Shown: positions 39,541-51,569 of the stretch, in pieces
Position numbering within the stretch: the first letter of the stretch is position 1
Layout: the number at the start of each line of letters is the position of its first letter
Source of the DNA: Shinisaurus crocodilurus
Taxonomy: Eukaryota; Chordata; Lepidosauria; Squamata; Shinisauridae
Length of the DNA stretch: 64,000 nucleotides
NCBI GenBank assembly: GCA_021292165.1
Contig: CM037877.1
Coordinates: 105,399,858 to 105,463,857, forward strand
Direction of reading: 5' to 3'
Position numbers and translations under genes: made by a program
The notes under the pieces: model-generated
What the model was told of the DNA's origin: nothing
The model's input: only the letters and a program-made list of their open reading frames with translations
Database searches by the model: none

Positions 39541-42440
39541 TGCAAAGGATGAGGAGCTTGTGGCTCTCCAGTTGTTGGACCAACTCCCATGAGCCTCAGC
39601 CAACATGCTCAATTTTCATGAAGGATGGGAACTGGTCCAAAACATCTAGAGGGCACCAAGTTGCTGCCCCCTCCAGTAGGTCTTAGGAATTTCAGCAGGA
39701 CTTCAATTGTGCTTAGGTTTCTTTGGACTATGTCCAGTATTTGAATGTATCCTGTTAATGTGGAAGCTTCCAAGTTGAATGATGATGCCTGCTCAAAGGT
39801 TACGTTTGCTGATAACATACCTCTACTAGAGACAAGAAGGTCATGGAATCCAGAGTTGGACATTCCTTTAAAAAAGATTTTCCCTCAACAGAATGCATTT
39901 TCTCTCCTGACATGCCAGCTCTTGTCAAACAAACCCAAACCATGATGCAAATCAACCAGCCTAAAAAAAATAGTATTAAAATTTATTTAAAACCAAAAAC
40001 ATACAACCATGACCCCAACCAGAGTTTCCATCTAGAAAAGGAGATGGCCTGGGGCGACTCATAGAAGTCAAGAAAGACTTCATTTATTAATTTACACCAA
40101 AGATGCGAGATGTATTGTAGTACTGACTTTCGGGATATTAGAAAAATGCCAGTATATATCAGAGGGGGCAAAGAGAAGGTTTTTCTGATTGGGTGACACA
40201 GGTCAGGTGGGAGGGGATGGTCTTTAGGCACTGGCCAGCACTCATATTTGGGTTCTCAGCCCTGGGAGGTCTGTGTTGTATGCTGGAAGAAAGCTGTTGG
40301 TGAAGATTCAGTGGTAGACCCCCATCTCCACGTGGCTGTGTTCACAGGCATTCACAGGGAGCATTCTTTCAAAGATAAGCCCATGTGGCACATGTGTCGG
40401 CTAATTTTTCTCTGACCGATCCCCAGCTGGCAGAAGAACCAGAAAGCAAGCCTGTCATCAGATCATCCCAGTCTAGGCACATGTTTGGTGTAGTTGCCAC
40501 CTCCTGAGCCGTCACTGCTCCCATGCCATTCCACAGAATGTGTATTCTGGCCCTATGGTTAGGTCGGATTCCATGGTTACATTCCACACTAACAGTGTGT
40601 CCCCTAACACGGTGAGCACCCTCAGCTTGGTAGTTAAGTGTGCTACCAACTACACAGGGGAAGAAATGCATGTTACCTGAATGGTGTGGGAGAACCTATG
40701 TCATATGCCAGTTGCGTGGGGGAGTGGTGCATGGGGGAATCCCTACTGTTACCTCTGGTCCGTGAACACAGATAACACTGGGGATTCCTCTCCCCACTAG
40801 CCTCCTTTCCCACTGCCAGCAGGGCAGGGCTTGGGGAAGGAGCAGGGCTGCTGAGCCTCTGCGGGCCGGATGATCAGGCTGGAGGTTCCCCATCCCTGAC
40901 CTATGGAGATGGCACCGTACAACTCAAAGTAACACGTAAGGGCAAGAACAGCAATACTACTTTGCATGTATGGGTAGGTTGGGGGGCGTGGGAGGTGGGA
41001 TGACTTGCCAGTTGGTTGTATGCCAGATACTGTTTCACCCACAGCTTGCATAGCACCTGCATGAAGAACAGACATTTACAACTGGAGAGCAAGCCACCAC
41101 TGGCAACTTACACAACACACTTCACTGAAGGATACCACTGCACTTCAAAAACATTAAGCCTTAACATTGGCTTTGGGGGGCCAACCCGACGGGCCCGAGA
41201 CTTCGCACCAGCGGCCTAAAACAACAGGTTCCATGATCATGAACTCTGATGACAGGATACACCTTAAAACCCTACAATAGATGGTTTATCTGTAGCATTG
41301 GAAACGCTCTTTAAAAATTTACTTTTGTCGAAAACTGGAGTGTGGGGCTGTTGGGCCTGCTGAGGGCAACCATGGGATTATTTTGTAAACTCTGAGGGTG
41401 GCTGGGCCCTGCCCTGACAGTTCATTCTGCCAAGGGAAGAGGCAAGGGAGCCAAATTTTGCCCCACAAAAAGAAAAGTAATCCTGTATCTGGTCTCTGGG
41501 GCCTAATCTACTCACATTATCCAGAATGGGAGGGTAGAGTTCTAGACTGTACCATTTAAGATGGAGGTGGGAAGTCATATTTTGAGTGCCTCCCCATGTA
41601 AAGGATTTCCTGCATGTTGTAACCAAACACACCCGAGCGAGAAGTTTAGCAGCCCAATGATGTTTTTAATTTTGTTTTGATTTTAATGTGGAGAGCATTC
41701 AAAAATATGACTCCCCCTGTTTAGAGTCTGTAGTGGCAGAGTCCAGAATGCAAGTACCTTGATCTACCATTTGGATTTCTATTAAGGGCAGTAAAAAGAA
41801 AACAGTAAAATAATAAGGTGTAGGTCAGCTCCAATGAGTTCTTGCAGTAACAGCAACATGTATTGATTGTTGACATTGATCCTTGTGTCTGACTGTTTTA
41901 GGGGGCTTTTATCTGTAACAGTGCTGAGACTGGCCTATGGAAATAACGGGGAGGAATAGCACCCACAAGGCCTCGGGTTCTGTAGCATGTGCAAAAGCAC
42001 ATTTCCCTAAGTAGGTCTTAACAACTTCAAGTAGCAAAATCCAAACACCAGGACGCACAATTCTGAATCATCGCTTTAAGTCTCTTTCACTTTTTTTTTT
42101 TTTTAATTAATGCACAGAAAGGGCTAAAAAGTGGAAATTCCATTTTGAGTGTGGTGAAAAGAAAAATCAGGAGCCGGGCAGTCCGGTGTCTTAGAGAGTT
42201 CCCTGCAGCCTGAGGTTACCCCTTTCTGGCTGAGACTTGCTGTGGAGATAGCGCTGCTTTTTCTCCGAAATACCAGGAGCTGCCTTCCGTGCAACGTTGG
42301 CTTTGCAGGAAGGAAGGAGCCAAGAACTGAAGAACGTATTGCTGATTTTGTGGTGCCGCTTTCTGGCATTACCAAAAAAAAGTGCATTATGAATTGTTAC
42401 GGGGAAGAGTCGGGCGGGGGCAGGACTAGAGCACAGCCGC
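39541..42440. other. Convergent intergenic stretch, includes GRIN3A 3' UTR of unknown length
   Basis: A MITE lies at 39555-39660. For GRIN3A on the - strand, candidate polyadenylation signals are TTTATT (reverse AATAAA) at about 40081 and 39983, and TTTAAT (reverse ATTAAA) at about 41665 and 42105; I cannot tell which is used. Nothing else recognised. Confidence 0.4.
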
Positions 42441-42783
42441 CTAGGGCTCCGCAGTCCTATTTGTCCTCTGAAACTCTTCCAGCTCCAATTTTCTGCTCAT
42501 GGCTAACTGCAGTTCCTGCTTGATCACTTGGATCTGCTTCTCCAGCTCCGAGAGTTCTTGGATTACTGAGGTCCGAGCAATGTTAAGGGAGTCTGCTTTG
42601 CCATTCGTGGTCAGCGATGCTGGAGATTCTCTCTTCAGCGGGGGAAGAGGTATGTCCTGCTGCTCCTGCTGCTTGAGCGCCACCTCATTCTGCTGTTCCG
42701 CACTGCAGATATATTTCCTGCGATGGCAGTTTCCCGGGCTGGCTGTGTTCCACACCAAATGCTGGCTGTTCCCAGAGTTGGAC
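42441..42783 (-). CDS. GRIN3A: GRIN3A terminal exon (cytoplasmic tail, stop)
   Basis: Acceptor TTTGTGCAG before 42783. It encodes the distal tail, including [31 protein letters not shown], and the coiled-coil end, stopping at TAG 42441-42443. The QDIPLPP and [10 protein letters not shown] blocks are conserved with human; the stretch between HRRKY and QDIPL is more diverged. Confidence 0.96.
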
Positions 42784-44680
42784 CTGCACAAAGAATGTCA
42801 CATTTACAGTTAGGAGATGGCTGTCCAGTTGCACTTACACTGCGCCGGTGGTGTAAACTAGAAACAAACAATTCCCCCTCCGGGTACTCTTGTTCTTCGG
42901 CAGGGCTGGGCAAAAGGCAGATCGGGATTTCATAGATCATAGAGTTGGAAGGAGTCTACAAGGCTATCAAGTCCAACCCCCTGCTCAATGCGATCTATGT
43001 CAGAATGTAGAAAGAGCCATGCTGGATTAGACCAAGGGTCCATCGAGTCCAAATTTCTGTTCTGTTCATGGCTAACTGCAGTACCTGCTTGATCACTCGG
43101 ATCTGCTTCTCCAGCTCTGAGAGTTCTTGGATTACTGAGGTCCGAGCAATGTTAAGGGAGTCCGCTTTGCCATTCGTGGTCAGCGATGCGGACCACTAGG
43201 GCATGAGTGCAATAGCACCCTCCCACTTGTGTTCCCTAGCAACCGGTGGAGGTAAAATATATAGCCACCATGACTAGTAGCCACCAATAGCTTTATCCTC
43301 CATTAATCTGTCAAAAGCCTTTTTTTTAAAGCTATCCAAGTTGGTGGCCATCACTACATCTTGTGCTAGCCAATTCCGTACTTTAACTATGTGCTATGTG
43401 AAGAAGTACTTCTCTTTATCGGTCTTGAATCTCCCACCAGTCAGCTTCATCGGATGACCCCGGGTTCTAGTATTAGGAGAGAGGGAGAAAAAATGTCACC
43501 CTATCCACTCTATCCACATCTCATCTAATTTTTGTACACCTCTTTCATGTCTCCCCTCACTCACCTTTTCTCTAGGCTAAACAGTGCCAGCCTTTGTAAC
43601 CTTTCCTGATAGGGGAGTTGCTCCAGCCCCTTGATCATTTGGGTTGCCCTTTTCTGCACCTAGTGGTAGATCTCTGGGTGATTTGCAGTAGACAGCCTCG
43701 TGTAGAAAAGCCCTTATCCTACTTATCCAAAAATTAATAGACAACTACTCAAGAGCAACACAGCCGCCACCCCCTGCTTGCCACATAACTGTATTGTGTG
43801 TCATATCATTGCACTGTATGCATTGCATGTTTAATGGTTCCTGTTTAATTGTGGATGACAATGAATTCTGTAGGCTATTTCCTGCAGGGGTGATATGCAA
43901 TACGGTATGTGTATGATCATTTCAGCAGATGTATCTGAGCTATTTTGGATTATACATATACGAGGCCAATTTCTAGCTGCTGCTGCTGCTGCTGCTGCTG
44001 GTGTGTGTGTGTGTATTGTTTAGATTGGTAGACCATACCTCTTACTTTAACTACTGCGCATGAGTGACTGCAGCTGGGGCAAATCAAAAGATGCTTTGTA
44101 GATCTTACTCCCCTCTGAAGCTGTTATCTTCCTGCAGAGAAAGCTAGCTAACAGAGTACTTAAATGATTTGATCAAGGGTGGATTGCCAGTGAGCACAAT
44201 GCACAATGCAGGATCTAGACAGGGAACTGCCTGTCATGTAGAGTTTGACCCTTACATTTTAAGGACAGGCTTGAGGGACACGGATTAAAGCAGGGGTGCA
44301 GAGCCTCCAGCCCATGGGGCACCCCAATACAGCCCGCCACAGCTTCTTGAGGTTCCTCCAGGGGCAGGGCTTAAGCTCCAAGCCCCACCCCCTGAAGCAG
44401 TCCTCTCGGAGGGCATCCCACCGCTACTTTCTCCAATCTGAGATTGGAGATAGCACCAGGGGTGGGACACTGCGGATGTTGGGAGTCACCTGCACTGGGG
44501 CGAGCAGTCGCTCTTCCTCATGCAGGTAGTTCCGCCATCCCTTATTCCGCAGCTATCCCCAATCTGAAATAACTGCAGGGCAGGGGATGCAGGGGATTCT
44601 GGTCCTGACTCACCTACGCTTTAAATTTCAATGCATTTCCCCAAAAAATTAGGGCTGTGACATTTTCCTTTCATGGAGAG

Positions 44681-44772
<92 letters not shown>

Positions 44773-47700
44773 CACATGCCTGAATATACTGCCACATGTA
44801 AAAACTGCAATTTGCCACAACCTATAATTGTTGTTTGCAGTGTCACCGTAGCAAAACAGCTACTCACACATTCTTCATGAGGGGCTTGACTATGATGCTG
44901 CACTCTGTAGGGCTGTGCTTGAAAGGCATTTGGCAGCTTCCACTGATCCAACAGGGAGTAGGCCAGGTTTTGATGAGTGGTGGTCATGTGGCTCCCAGTC
45001 TTGCAGAATCCACAATGGCTCTCAGCTTACGAACACAGAGAGCGAGTGTGGACACAAGGCAATCTTCAGTGATTCCACTCCTGTTAGTCCCAGGGCATGG
45101 GACTTTCCCAACCTTGTGTCCCCAGATGTTGTTGGACTACATCAGCCCTGACCCTTGGACATGCTGGCTGGGGCTGATTTGAATCACTGACTGGCTCAGC
45201 TTGTCTGAGCGTGAAAAGCTAAGCAGGGTCAGGCCTGGTTATTACTTGGATGGGAGACCCCTCCTCTAGTTTCCTGCATTGAGCAGGGGGTTGGACTCAA
45301 TGGCCTTGTAGGCCCCTTCCAACTCTATGATCCTATGAATCGTATTCCAACATCGCCTGGGGACCCAAAGTTGAAAGAGGCTGCTATGGGCACAGGAGGC
45401 AGCAAACTTGCTGGTGCTAAGCTAGAGTGTGCCTGGATGCAACCCTTTGTATGCAGCCTCAAGGAAAGGCAGGATATGAAATCTAAGAAATGTATAATAC
45501 TGCTGGTCATGTGACCTTCCTGGGGTTCTACACCACACTCTGAGAGCTGCAGCTGCTTGTTGATGGTAAATTACCGGCATCTTACATTCGGCTAGCTAAC
45601 ACAGTCCTGTTAAGACCTCTTTGCTATATATATATATATATCCTCCTGAGAAATGTATGATTGAAGAAAATATTAAAGTATTATTCCCTGGGGAAACAAT
45701 AATATAGTAGAAGTTATTTTCATCATTCCTCAATTTCTTACTGGTTTCAATACAGCAGCTATCGAAAGGGATAAATCAGTGTTACCACGAAATGGAGGGG
45801 CGTTTACTACACTGTTCGACTGCATTAGTTCATTATTATTGTGTGCCTGGGCTCTGGTTCTGCCACACAATTCTGTGGACATTCCACATGAATCTCCAAT
45901 GGAAATGCAACCAAATTGAACACACTCAGTACTGGAAGGATCCCAGTTAAACACAACAGATGTGTTCAACAGATATTTGTTCTACCCTTCCTTCGGTAGG
46001 GTTCTTGGCCCCAGCATTTCAAGTAGAATATTTCTTTTGATCAAAAGCATTTCGGAAAGTCACGTTTGCCTCAGGATTTAGTTCTGTCAGCTTTCCAAAA
46101 TGCGCTCTACGGTCAGGCTGGGTTTATTATGGCGATATGAAAAAAGGGAGAGAGGCGAAATCAGGTCTGAGGAAAAATACAAGCAGGCACAATTCTTATT
46201 AGTCATGTCATGAGTAATAGCGGAGAACTAAAAACGTTGTATTGCAGTGTTGCAATGCGAGCATGTATACATGCCCTACTAAAGAGCAACTCCATAATGT
46301 TTAAGTAGCACAGTTATTTCAAAAACAGTGATGTGGTGCTAAATAAAATAGGTGTGAAACTACAGTACATTTTCTGACAAATTCTAAACAAGTCATAAGT
46401 GGCCAAAACACACACACACCTACTCACGTTTCTGAATGTAATTTTTTAAAAATGTTATTACATTGATAAACCACCTTTTTTACTCTTGCAAGGAACCAGG
46501 GTGGCTTACGTGGTCCTCCTCTTCTCCATTTCATCCTCACAACAACCCTGTGAGGTAGGTTAGGCTGAGAGTCAGTGACTGGCCCAAAGTCACCCAGTGA
46601 GCTTCATGACAGAGTGGGGACTAGAACCCGGATCTCCCAAATCCCAGTCCAACACTCTGAACCACACTGGTTCAGAACAGATTGCACACAGTCTGCCATT
46701 GGAATATCTCTTGATGCACATATCACCTAAGACAGAGGTGGGCAACTTGTGGCCCTCCAGATGTTTTGGCCTACAACTCCCATCAGCCCTAGCCTGCACG
46801 GCCAATGGTGAAGGATGCTGGGAGTTGTAGGCCAAAACATCTGGAGGGCCACAAGTCGCTCACCCCTGATGTAAGGTCTGATCCAAAGATCTGCCTTTCC
46901 CAGGCGCCACTGCTGTAGACGAGCAAGCCAAATGAGAGGTGCAAATGCCTTCAGGGCTTTTCGAGACATGGCTGCCCCCACAGGAGGATTGCGGGGCCAC
47001 AGCTGCACTAGCCAGTCAACTTTGCCCTGTCAAGCACTCCTGCTATGGGGCAACTGTAATTAAGTAGCATTCCCAACAAGAATCTCAAGCTCCTGGTAAC
47101 CTGCTCTCTCTCGCTCTTGGTCCCAGTGAATTGGGACAACATCCTGTCCTGTCCTGTAGGAAAGCTAGTCAACCCAGCATCTTATTAAATAATCATAATC
47201 CCAGCATCATCTGTGGGATGGTGCCTCCAACACATGACACAAGGCATCGCAGCTGGTTCTTACGTGCCATTTTGAAAATGTCTACTCCATGCCTCTGAAA
47301 ACTTTGAACTAGTCCCCCGCTCTTTCTGTGTTGTGTGTGTCCCCGCCTGCCTCTAGTGCAAGGGATGGGCAAGCTGCACGATGATGGCGAAAAAGTGTCA
47401 ATTTTCCTTTAAAATCAGGCAAGGGAGGAGCATGCACTTTGTTGGGAAGCAGAATCAGGCCCCCGGAAGCCTCCTGAGAGCACAATTTTGCTTCCCAAGC
47501 GCACTTAATTCAAAACTGTGATTATCTGACTGTCTGTCATGCTACTGTTGGGTCAGGCAGGTAGAAAGCGTGTATAAAAAACCTGATGTGAATGGAATTG
47601 GGATGCCAGAGAAGGTCCTTTAGCCAAAGTGGTTCTGTATGATTTATCATCCACTTGGTACAATAATAAGTACCATTTCCTGTTTCTCTTCAATGTGTGA

Positions 47701-50700
47701 CTGCATTGAACAATGCTATTTTCCAAAACATTTCCTTAAAAAAAATATATCACACACCACATTTTGGGTCTGGGGAACCAATATGTACAGATTCATCTGT
47801 AAACAAGGCATTGAAAAAGTCATTTTTCTTACCTCTTTTCAACTCGCTTTGCTTTAGGCTGGTGTTTGTCTTCAATAAACGAACTATTTAGAGCGCGGTG
47901 CAATCTCTGGAGATAAGGCAGGACATAAATTAATCAGGAGGGAAATTGTCCTTGAATTTTAGGGTGGACTAGATATAGAATTTGGACTTTGCCAGTAATG
48001 AAACACAATTTTTAACAATTTATTTGCCACAGTGACACTCGCCACTGGGTTTAATATTCTCAAGGCACGTCCACCCCCCACCTTGACCAGTGCTGCATTG
48101 TTTGGTGAGGGATCATTCTGGAGTCACCAGCATGGTGCCCATGGATGCCAATGTGTCCACTGGCACCTTTTTTGGTGCCCCCTCAGATTCCCTGCCCCTC
48201 CTGATTTTTTTTATTTCTTACGATTTTTTTTTAAAACTACACTTTCTGTTTTTTTAAACTGGGAGACTGGCATACTGCAAAATGAAGTGCCACCCTCCAG
48301 TGCCATCTGTATTTGGGTTCAAAAGAGTGGTTCTTGTGTTTTGGAGCTCAGATGCCCACCTCAGCCTTGTATCTAGGTTCTTGGGCAAAATACTTTTCTT
48401 TTGGTCTCACCAGTTCCTTCTGGGAAATTATTGTTTTGTGAGTGCCCATGCCCACCATGGCAGCCTTTTTATGAATGGGCAAGCCCCCACCCACAGGCAG
48501 CCATTTTGTGAGAGTACCCATGATGGGTGGAGAGTGGGTGGAGCCTTAGGGGAGAGGCCGATAGGTCAGATGGGGAACCCCACATCTAGCCCACAGGCCA
48601 GGGGTTCCCCACACCTGCCCTAAGCAGGTCACGAGTCATGCAGTGACTGGGTTCAGTCAACATGATAACCCACACTGAAGCGTTCAGTATGGGTTGAGTG
48701 TGGGATGTCACTGAACCATGGGTTGTTGTTGAAATGTGGGTTGTCTGAACCCAGCCAAGATAACAAACCATGGTGAACAACCCACAGTTCACAACCCAAC
48801 AACCAACCATGGGTTCTCTTCATGGGTTGTTCGTGGTTAAAAAGCCATGGCTTGTTAGCGCAGCTGGGTTCAGACAACACAATAACCCATGTTTCAACAA
48901 CAGCCCAAGGTTCAGTGACAACCCACACTCAACCTCTGAGTGTGGGTTACCATGTTGGCTGAACCCAGTCAATGATTCATACCACCTGACTGACTGGGAA
49001 ATTCACCATAGCAGTGTTGACCCCCACTGTGAGCATAAGCTGTAGACCAGCTCAGGATCTCTGATGTGTTAACTTGAAAATTCACAATTTTTTAATGATG
49101 TAATTTCCTTCCACCCTCATGTTCACAGGTTGTAAATACGTGCCTTTTTCCCTATCGTGCACATCGTTATGAGGGGAAAAAAAAGTACAGTCCTGTTTCC
49201 AATGGAGACAGACCCAATTATGCCAACCAAATAGGTACAGCTGCCATGTACAATTTGATGCACTTGAGCTCCACCTTGCCCAACCTGGTGCCCTGCAGAT
49301 GCATTGGACTACAACTCCCATCACCCCCCAGCCAATATGGTCATGCTGGCTGGGGTGGTGGGAGTTGTAGTCCAACACATCTGGAGGGCACTCGGTTAAG
49401 GAAGGCTGCTCTAGTCGAAATGCATGCCAGCAGTTGCTACACAGTGTGAGAACCGCAGCTCGGAAGGGCTTGGGTAATGTAAAGTTTCTAACTCAAGAGG
49501 GTGAACAGCCCTCCACAGACTTGCAGGAGATGCGATACTGTTTTGAAGTGGGGGGAAAAGTACTTTGAGGTCTATATTTGGAAAGGCTGGCTTAGCATAC
49601 ATTTATCCCACCTAGCTTCCAGACTAAGTAAATGAATCCTTGGATAAAGAGGAACAAGTGTTCCTGTTTTTCTATTCTTTTCACTTCCTATATTCTGAAT
49701 GGCTGCACGGGCTTCTTTTTGGATAGATCTTGAAAGGCTAGAAAACACTGGTCTATAGAAAATGGCTTTCTTTTTGTCAGTGTGTGTGCCACTGTTAACA
49801 ATCCCCTGAGCCACCGATCCTCACGAGAGGGTTCCTTTGTCTACTAACTGTACTTGAGTGACCCCAAGTCACTCTTTACAGAACGGAATGAATGATTTAT
49901 TTTTCTCAACAAGGAAAGCATTGATATATTTGATTCATATCTCTTCTTACTCAGTGAAAAGCACTACAGGCTCCTCTTCCTGCCAATGCTGCTCCTCAAA
50001 ATTCCCAAAAAGATTCATTTGGGATGGGTCCTTTTTTTTCTTTTCTTTTTTTAAAGCATATTTTATTAACAGTTAGCAAAATGCTTCCACCCTCCCCCTT
50101 AGGTTTCTTCAACTTTAAACCAGATTTCAACTAGATTCTTCTCCAAACAGAGGACTCCCTTCTGCCAGCTCTCCAAAAGAGGACTGTCCTCTGTGAAGCA
50201 GGACACTTGGCCACCCTAATGCAGAATGTCTCGACTGTTGGAGGCCAGGCCACCCAGGGCTGGGCCCCCTGTACTGTGACCCCCAAGTGCAACACTTTAT
50301 ACTTTTCTCCACAGAGGGACTGGCAGCCACATACTTATATGGGAGAAGTTCATTGGGTGTCCTTGCAAGTGGGAACTAGATCTGCTCCTTGTTTGTGGTC
50401 ATCTCAGTGTCTATGGCAGGGAGCAGGTTCTGCCCCACTAACTGTGTCCCAGCTTGCAGTTCATCTTCATGAGAGTTATTTACAATGGAGTCTGTTCCCC
50501 AACTACATAGCTCCTCTCCTTGATCTGCAGAGCTCCATCCCGGGTTTTGTTTCTTGGTCAAACCAGGAGTGTGGTAGGACCTTGGAAATTGGCGTTTGAT
50601 GTCCCTGCATTTCACCCATTTCAACAGCGTCTGAGATCCTGTCCATTCAGAACGAGAGGATACGTACCCTTTGAAATACTAAATACTGGAATATGTACCT

Positions 50701-50863
50701 GACTTGTATGGAGCCAATATTTTAGCTTGGATTTCTTTTTGATTCGTGGGATCACCAGCCTGTATACGATGTGTTCTCCAATAGTTGTGAGAATGGACAG
50801 ACCAAATCCAACGCACAACATCACAAACAGGCCAGAAAAGTGCTTGATGCCCATCTGCAGTGT
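42441..50863 (-). CDS. GRIN3A: GRIN3A (GluN3A) last three coding exons, partial
   Basis: Three exons on the - strand (50699-50863, 47833-47906, 42441-42783) encode about 193 C-terminal residues, from just before membrane helix M4 to the stop. Human GRIN3A is about 1,115 residues, so over 80% lies beyond the right edge. GluN3A is a glycine-binding NMDA receptor subunit at synapses; it lowers calcium permeability and magnesium block. The match is in M4 ([20 protein letters not shown]), the tail motif YWLHTSQ and the C-terminal coiled coil [20 protein letters not shown]. Splice phases agree at both joins. The mammalian retrogene PPP3R2, found in a GRIN3A intron, is not seen here. Confidence 0.95.
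42927..43700 (-). mobile_element. CR1-type LINE remnants, antisense, carrying a GRIN3A fragment
   Basis: First a CR1 tail (42927-42990: CATAGAGTTGGAAGGAGTC, AGTCCAACCCCCTGCTCAAT), then a body with GCTGGATTAGACCAAGGGTC (43021), GCAATAGCACCCTCCC, GGTGGCCATCACTACATCTTG and GGGGAGTTGCTCCAGCCCC to about 43700. Between 43060 and 43189 the CR1 sequence is replaced by GRIN3A coding sequence. Confidence 0.7.
43060..43189 (-). pseudogene. Partial copy of GRIN3A terminal-exon coding sequence
   Basis: Aligns without gaps to 42491-42620 (offset 569 bp) over 130 bp with 5 mismatches, about 96% identity. It covers codons for NGKADSLN through QELSELEKQ and [10 protein letters not shown]. Same orientation as its source. 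The left edge is TTCTG, shared with the neighbouring CR1 sequence, a microhomology. It lies in the last GRIN3A intron, 277 bp from the terminal exon acceptor. It lacks its own splice sites and stop as far as I can see. Confidence 0.88.
43978..44013. repeat. (CTG)n(TG)n microsatellite
   Basis: About 7 CTG units followed by TG units. It lies in the last GRIN3A intron. Confidence 0.85.
44288..44405 (+). mobile_element. hAT-type element left end, truncated
   Basis: GCAGGGGTGCAGAGCCTCC matches the CAGGGGTGC family left end. No right end is recognised. Confidence 0.45.
44681..44771. repeat. Compound microsatellite (TC)n(TG)n(TCTG)n
   Basis: Three adjacent tracts, TC then TG then TCTG, total about 90 bp. 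Confidence 0.95.
45100..45180. repeat. Partial palindromic MITE
   Basis: CCCAGATGTTGTTGGACTAC and GGACATGCTGGCTGGGGC match the palindromic MITE family; the right arm is lost at the junction with the 5S SINE. Confidence 0.4.
45190..45350 (+). mobile_element. 5S-rRNA-derived SINE with CR1-type tail
   Basis: AAGCTAAGCAGGGTCAGG (box A), GCCTGGTTATTACTTGG (intermediate element) and ATGGGAGACC (box C) are in the order and spacing of the 5S rRNA gene. It is joined to a CR1 tail TTGAGCAGGGGGTTGGACTC, GGCCCCTTCCAACTCTATG, ending in ATCCTATGAAT. Same composite as 6963-7110. Confidence 0.8.
45351..46440. other. Last GRIN3A intron, unassigned
   Basis: An (AT)n tract lies at 45629-45641. A (CA)n is at 46411-46420. 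No gene or repeat family is recognised in the rest. Confidence 0.35.
46455..46645 (-). mobile_element. CORE/MIR-like SINE, antisense
   Basis: Reverse of the 55475 element: CAAGGAACCAGGGTGGCTTA, CCTGTGAGGTAGGTTAGGC and TGGCCCAAAGTCACCCAGTG, then CTAGAACCCGGATCTCCC (B box region). Confidence 0.85.
46733..46868. mobile_element. Palindromic hAT-type MITE
   Basis: Ends CAGAGGTGGGCAACTTG and CAAGTCGCTCACCCCTG. Arms GGCCCTCCAGATGTTTTGG and CCAAAACATCTGGAGGGCC are perfect complements, enclosing a short loop region. Confidence 0.85.
47833..47906 (-). CDS. GRIN3A: GRIN3A second-last exon (24 codons plus 2 nt)
   Basis: Acceptor TATCTCCAG, then [20 protein letters not shown] and RVEK, then AG before donor GTAAG. 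The two-nt phase pairs with the single G that opens the last exon. Human has RLHRALNTSFIEEKQQHFKTK at this place. Confidence 0.94.
47907..48646. other. GRIN3A intron between 47.9 and 48.6 kb
   Basis: No gene or certain repeat. A degenerate hAT-like right end may lie at about 48550-48620 (CAGATGGGGAACCCC against GGGGTTCCCCACACCTG). Confidence 0.3.
48647..48968. mobile_element. Palindromic MITE, family with TGGGTTCAG ends, copy 1
   Basis: 322 bp with inverted ends CTGGGTTCAGTCAACATGAT and TACCATGTTGGCTGAACCCAG. Internal copies of AACCATGGGTTGT and CACTCAACC on both strands make several nested hairpins. Copy 2 is at 56897. Confidence 0.85.
49276..49412. mobile_element. Palindromic hAT-type MITE
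   Basis: Arms GTGCCCTGCAGATGCATTGG, ACTACAACTCCCATC and their complements GGGAGTTGTAGTCC, AACACATCTGGAGGGCAC. Confidence 0.75.
49413..50698. other. GRIN3A intron, unassigned
   Basis: Nothing recognised. A T-rich stretch lies at 50029-50060. Confidence 0.35.
50699..50863 (-). CDS. GRIN3A: GRIN3A third-last exon (M4 helix)
   Basis: On the - strand, TTCTAACAG acceptor then ACACTGCAGATGGGC. The 55 codons give [11 protein letters not shown], the M4 helix, and end at YWLHTSQ before donor GTACAT. In rat GluN3A the YWL motif binds the AP2 adaptor for endocytosis; it is intact here. Confidence 0.96.
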
Positions 50864-51037
50864 CTGTTAGAAAACAAACAAACAAAGGACATCCATGTAC
50901 GAGTAATGTTAGAAAAATGGTAAAAGTATACACTCAGCCTGATTTTTATTTTCAGTATTGCTCCTTCGAATGCTACTTTGGTCTAATAGCCCAGTAATTT
51001 TAGCAGACCAAGATCCACCTTCAGCTTGCAACAGGGG

Positions 51038-51203
51038 CAGGACCGGTGCAAGGCAGTTTGGTGCCCTAGGCAAGATCAGATATTTAGCGCCCCCCCCTTC
51101 CCACTTGAGAGCGCTGTATTTTTTTTCAAGGTGTTTCTGGCGCCCCCTTTAGCCCTGCGCCCTAGGCAGCTGCCTAGTTGGCCTAATGGTAGCACCGGCC
51201 CTG
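51038..51203. mobile_element. Short hAT-type MITE (166 bp) with perfect 8-bp target duplication
   Basis: Ends CAGGACCGGTGC and GCACCGGCCCTG. AACAGGGG flanks both sides (51030-51037 and 51204-51211). The interior has GCGCCCCC, GCGCCCTAGGCAG and a T-run. The longer relative is at 60578-61309. Confidence 0.92.
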
Positions 51204-51569
51204 AACAGGGGACCTCTTTGGATATATTTTTTTAACTACCGTATATGTCCATTTTCACCTTCTCTTTTTCTCTGCACTTGTTTTTCTCCCCAGGTGATCT
51301 CCTGCAGTGGCATCAAATGCAACACAAATACCTGTAGCCAGAAGTAACATTGAGAGAGTCCCTGTGTGCACATAAGAGATTTGGGCACATGCAAGATGGG
51401 GTTATTTGGTTCCAGACCCAGCACCAAAATCTGGCATCCTTGGGCCCTGATGGGGCCCCATCACATGGGCAGGGCCCACAGGTGCTCCAGGATTGGCTCT
51501 ATTTTGGCTTCCCTAGCAGTGGCAGGTGGCTGAGAGCTGCCTGTTTTTTAAATTTTCCCACAATACCCT

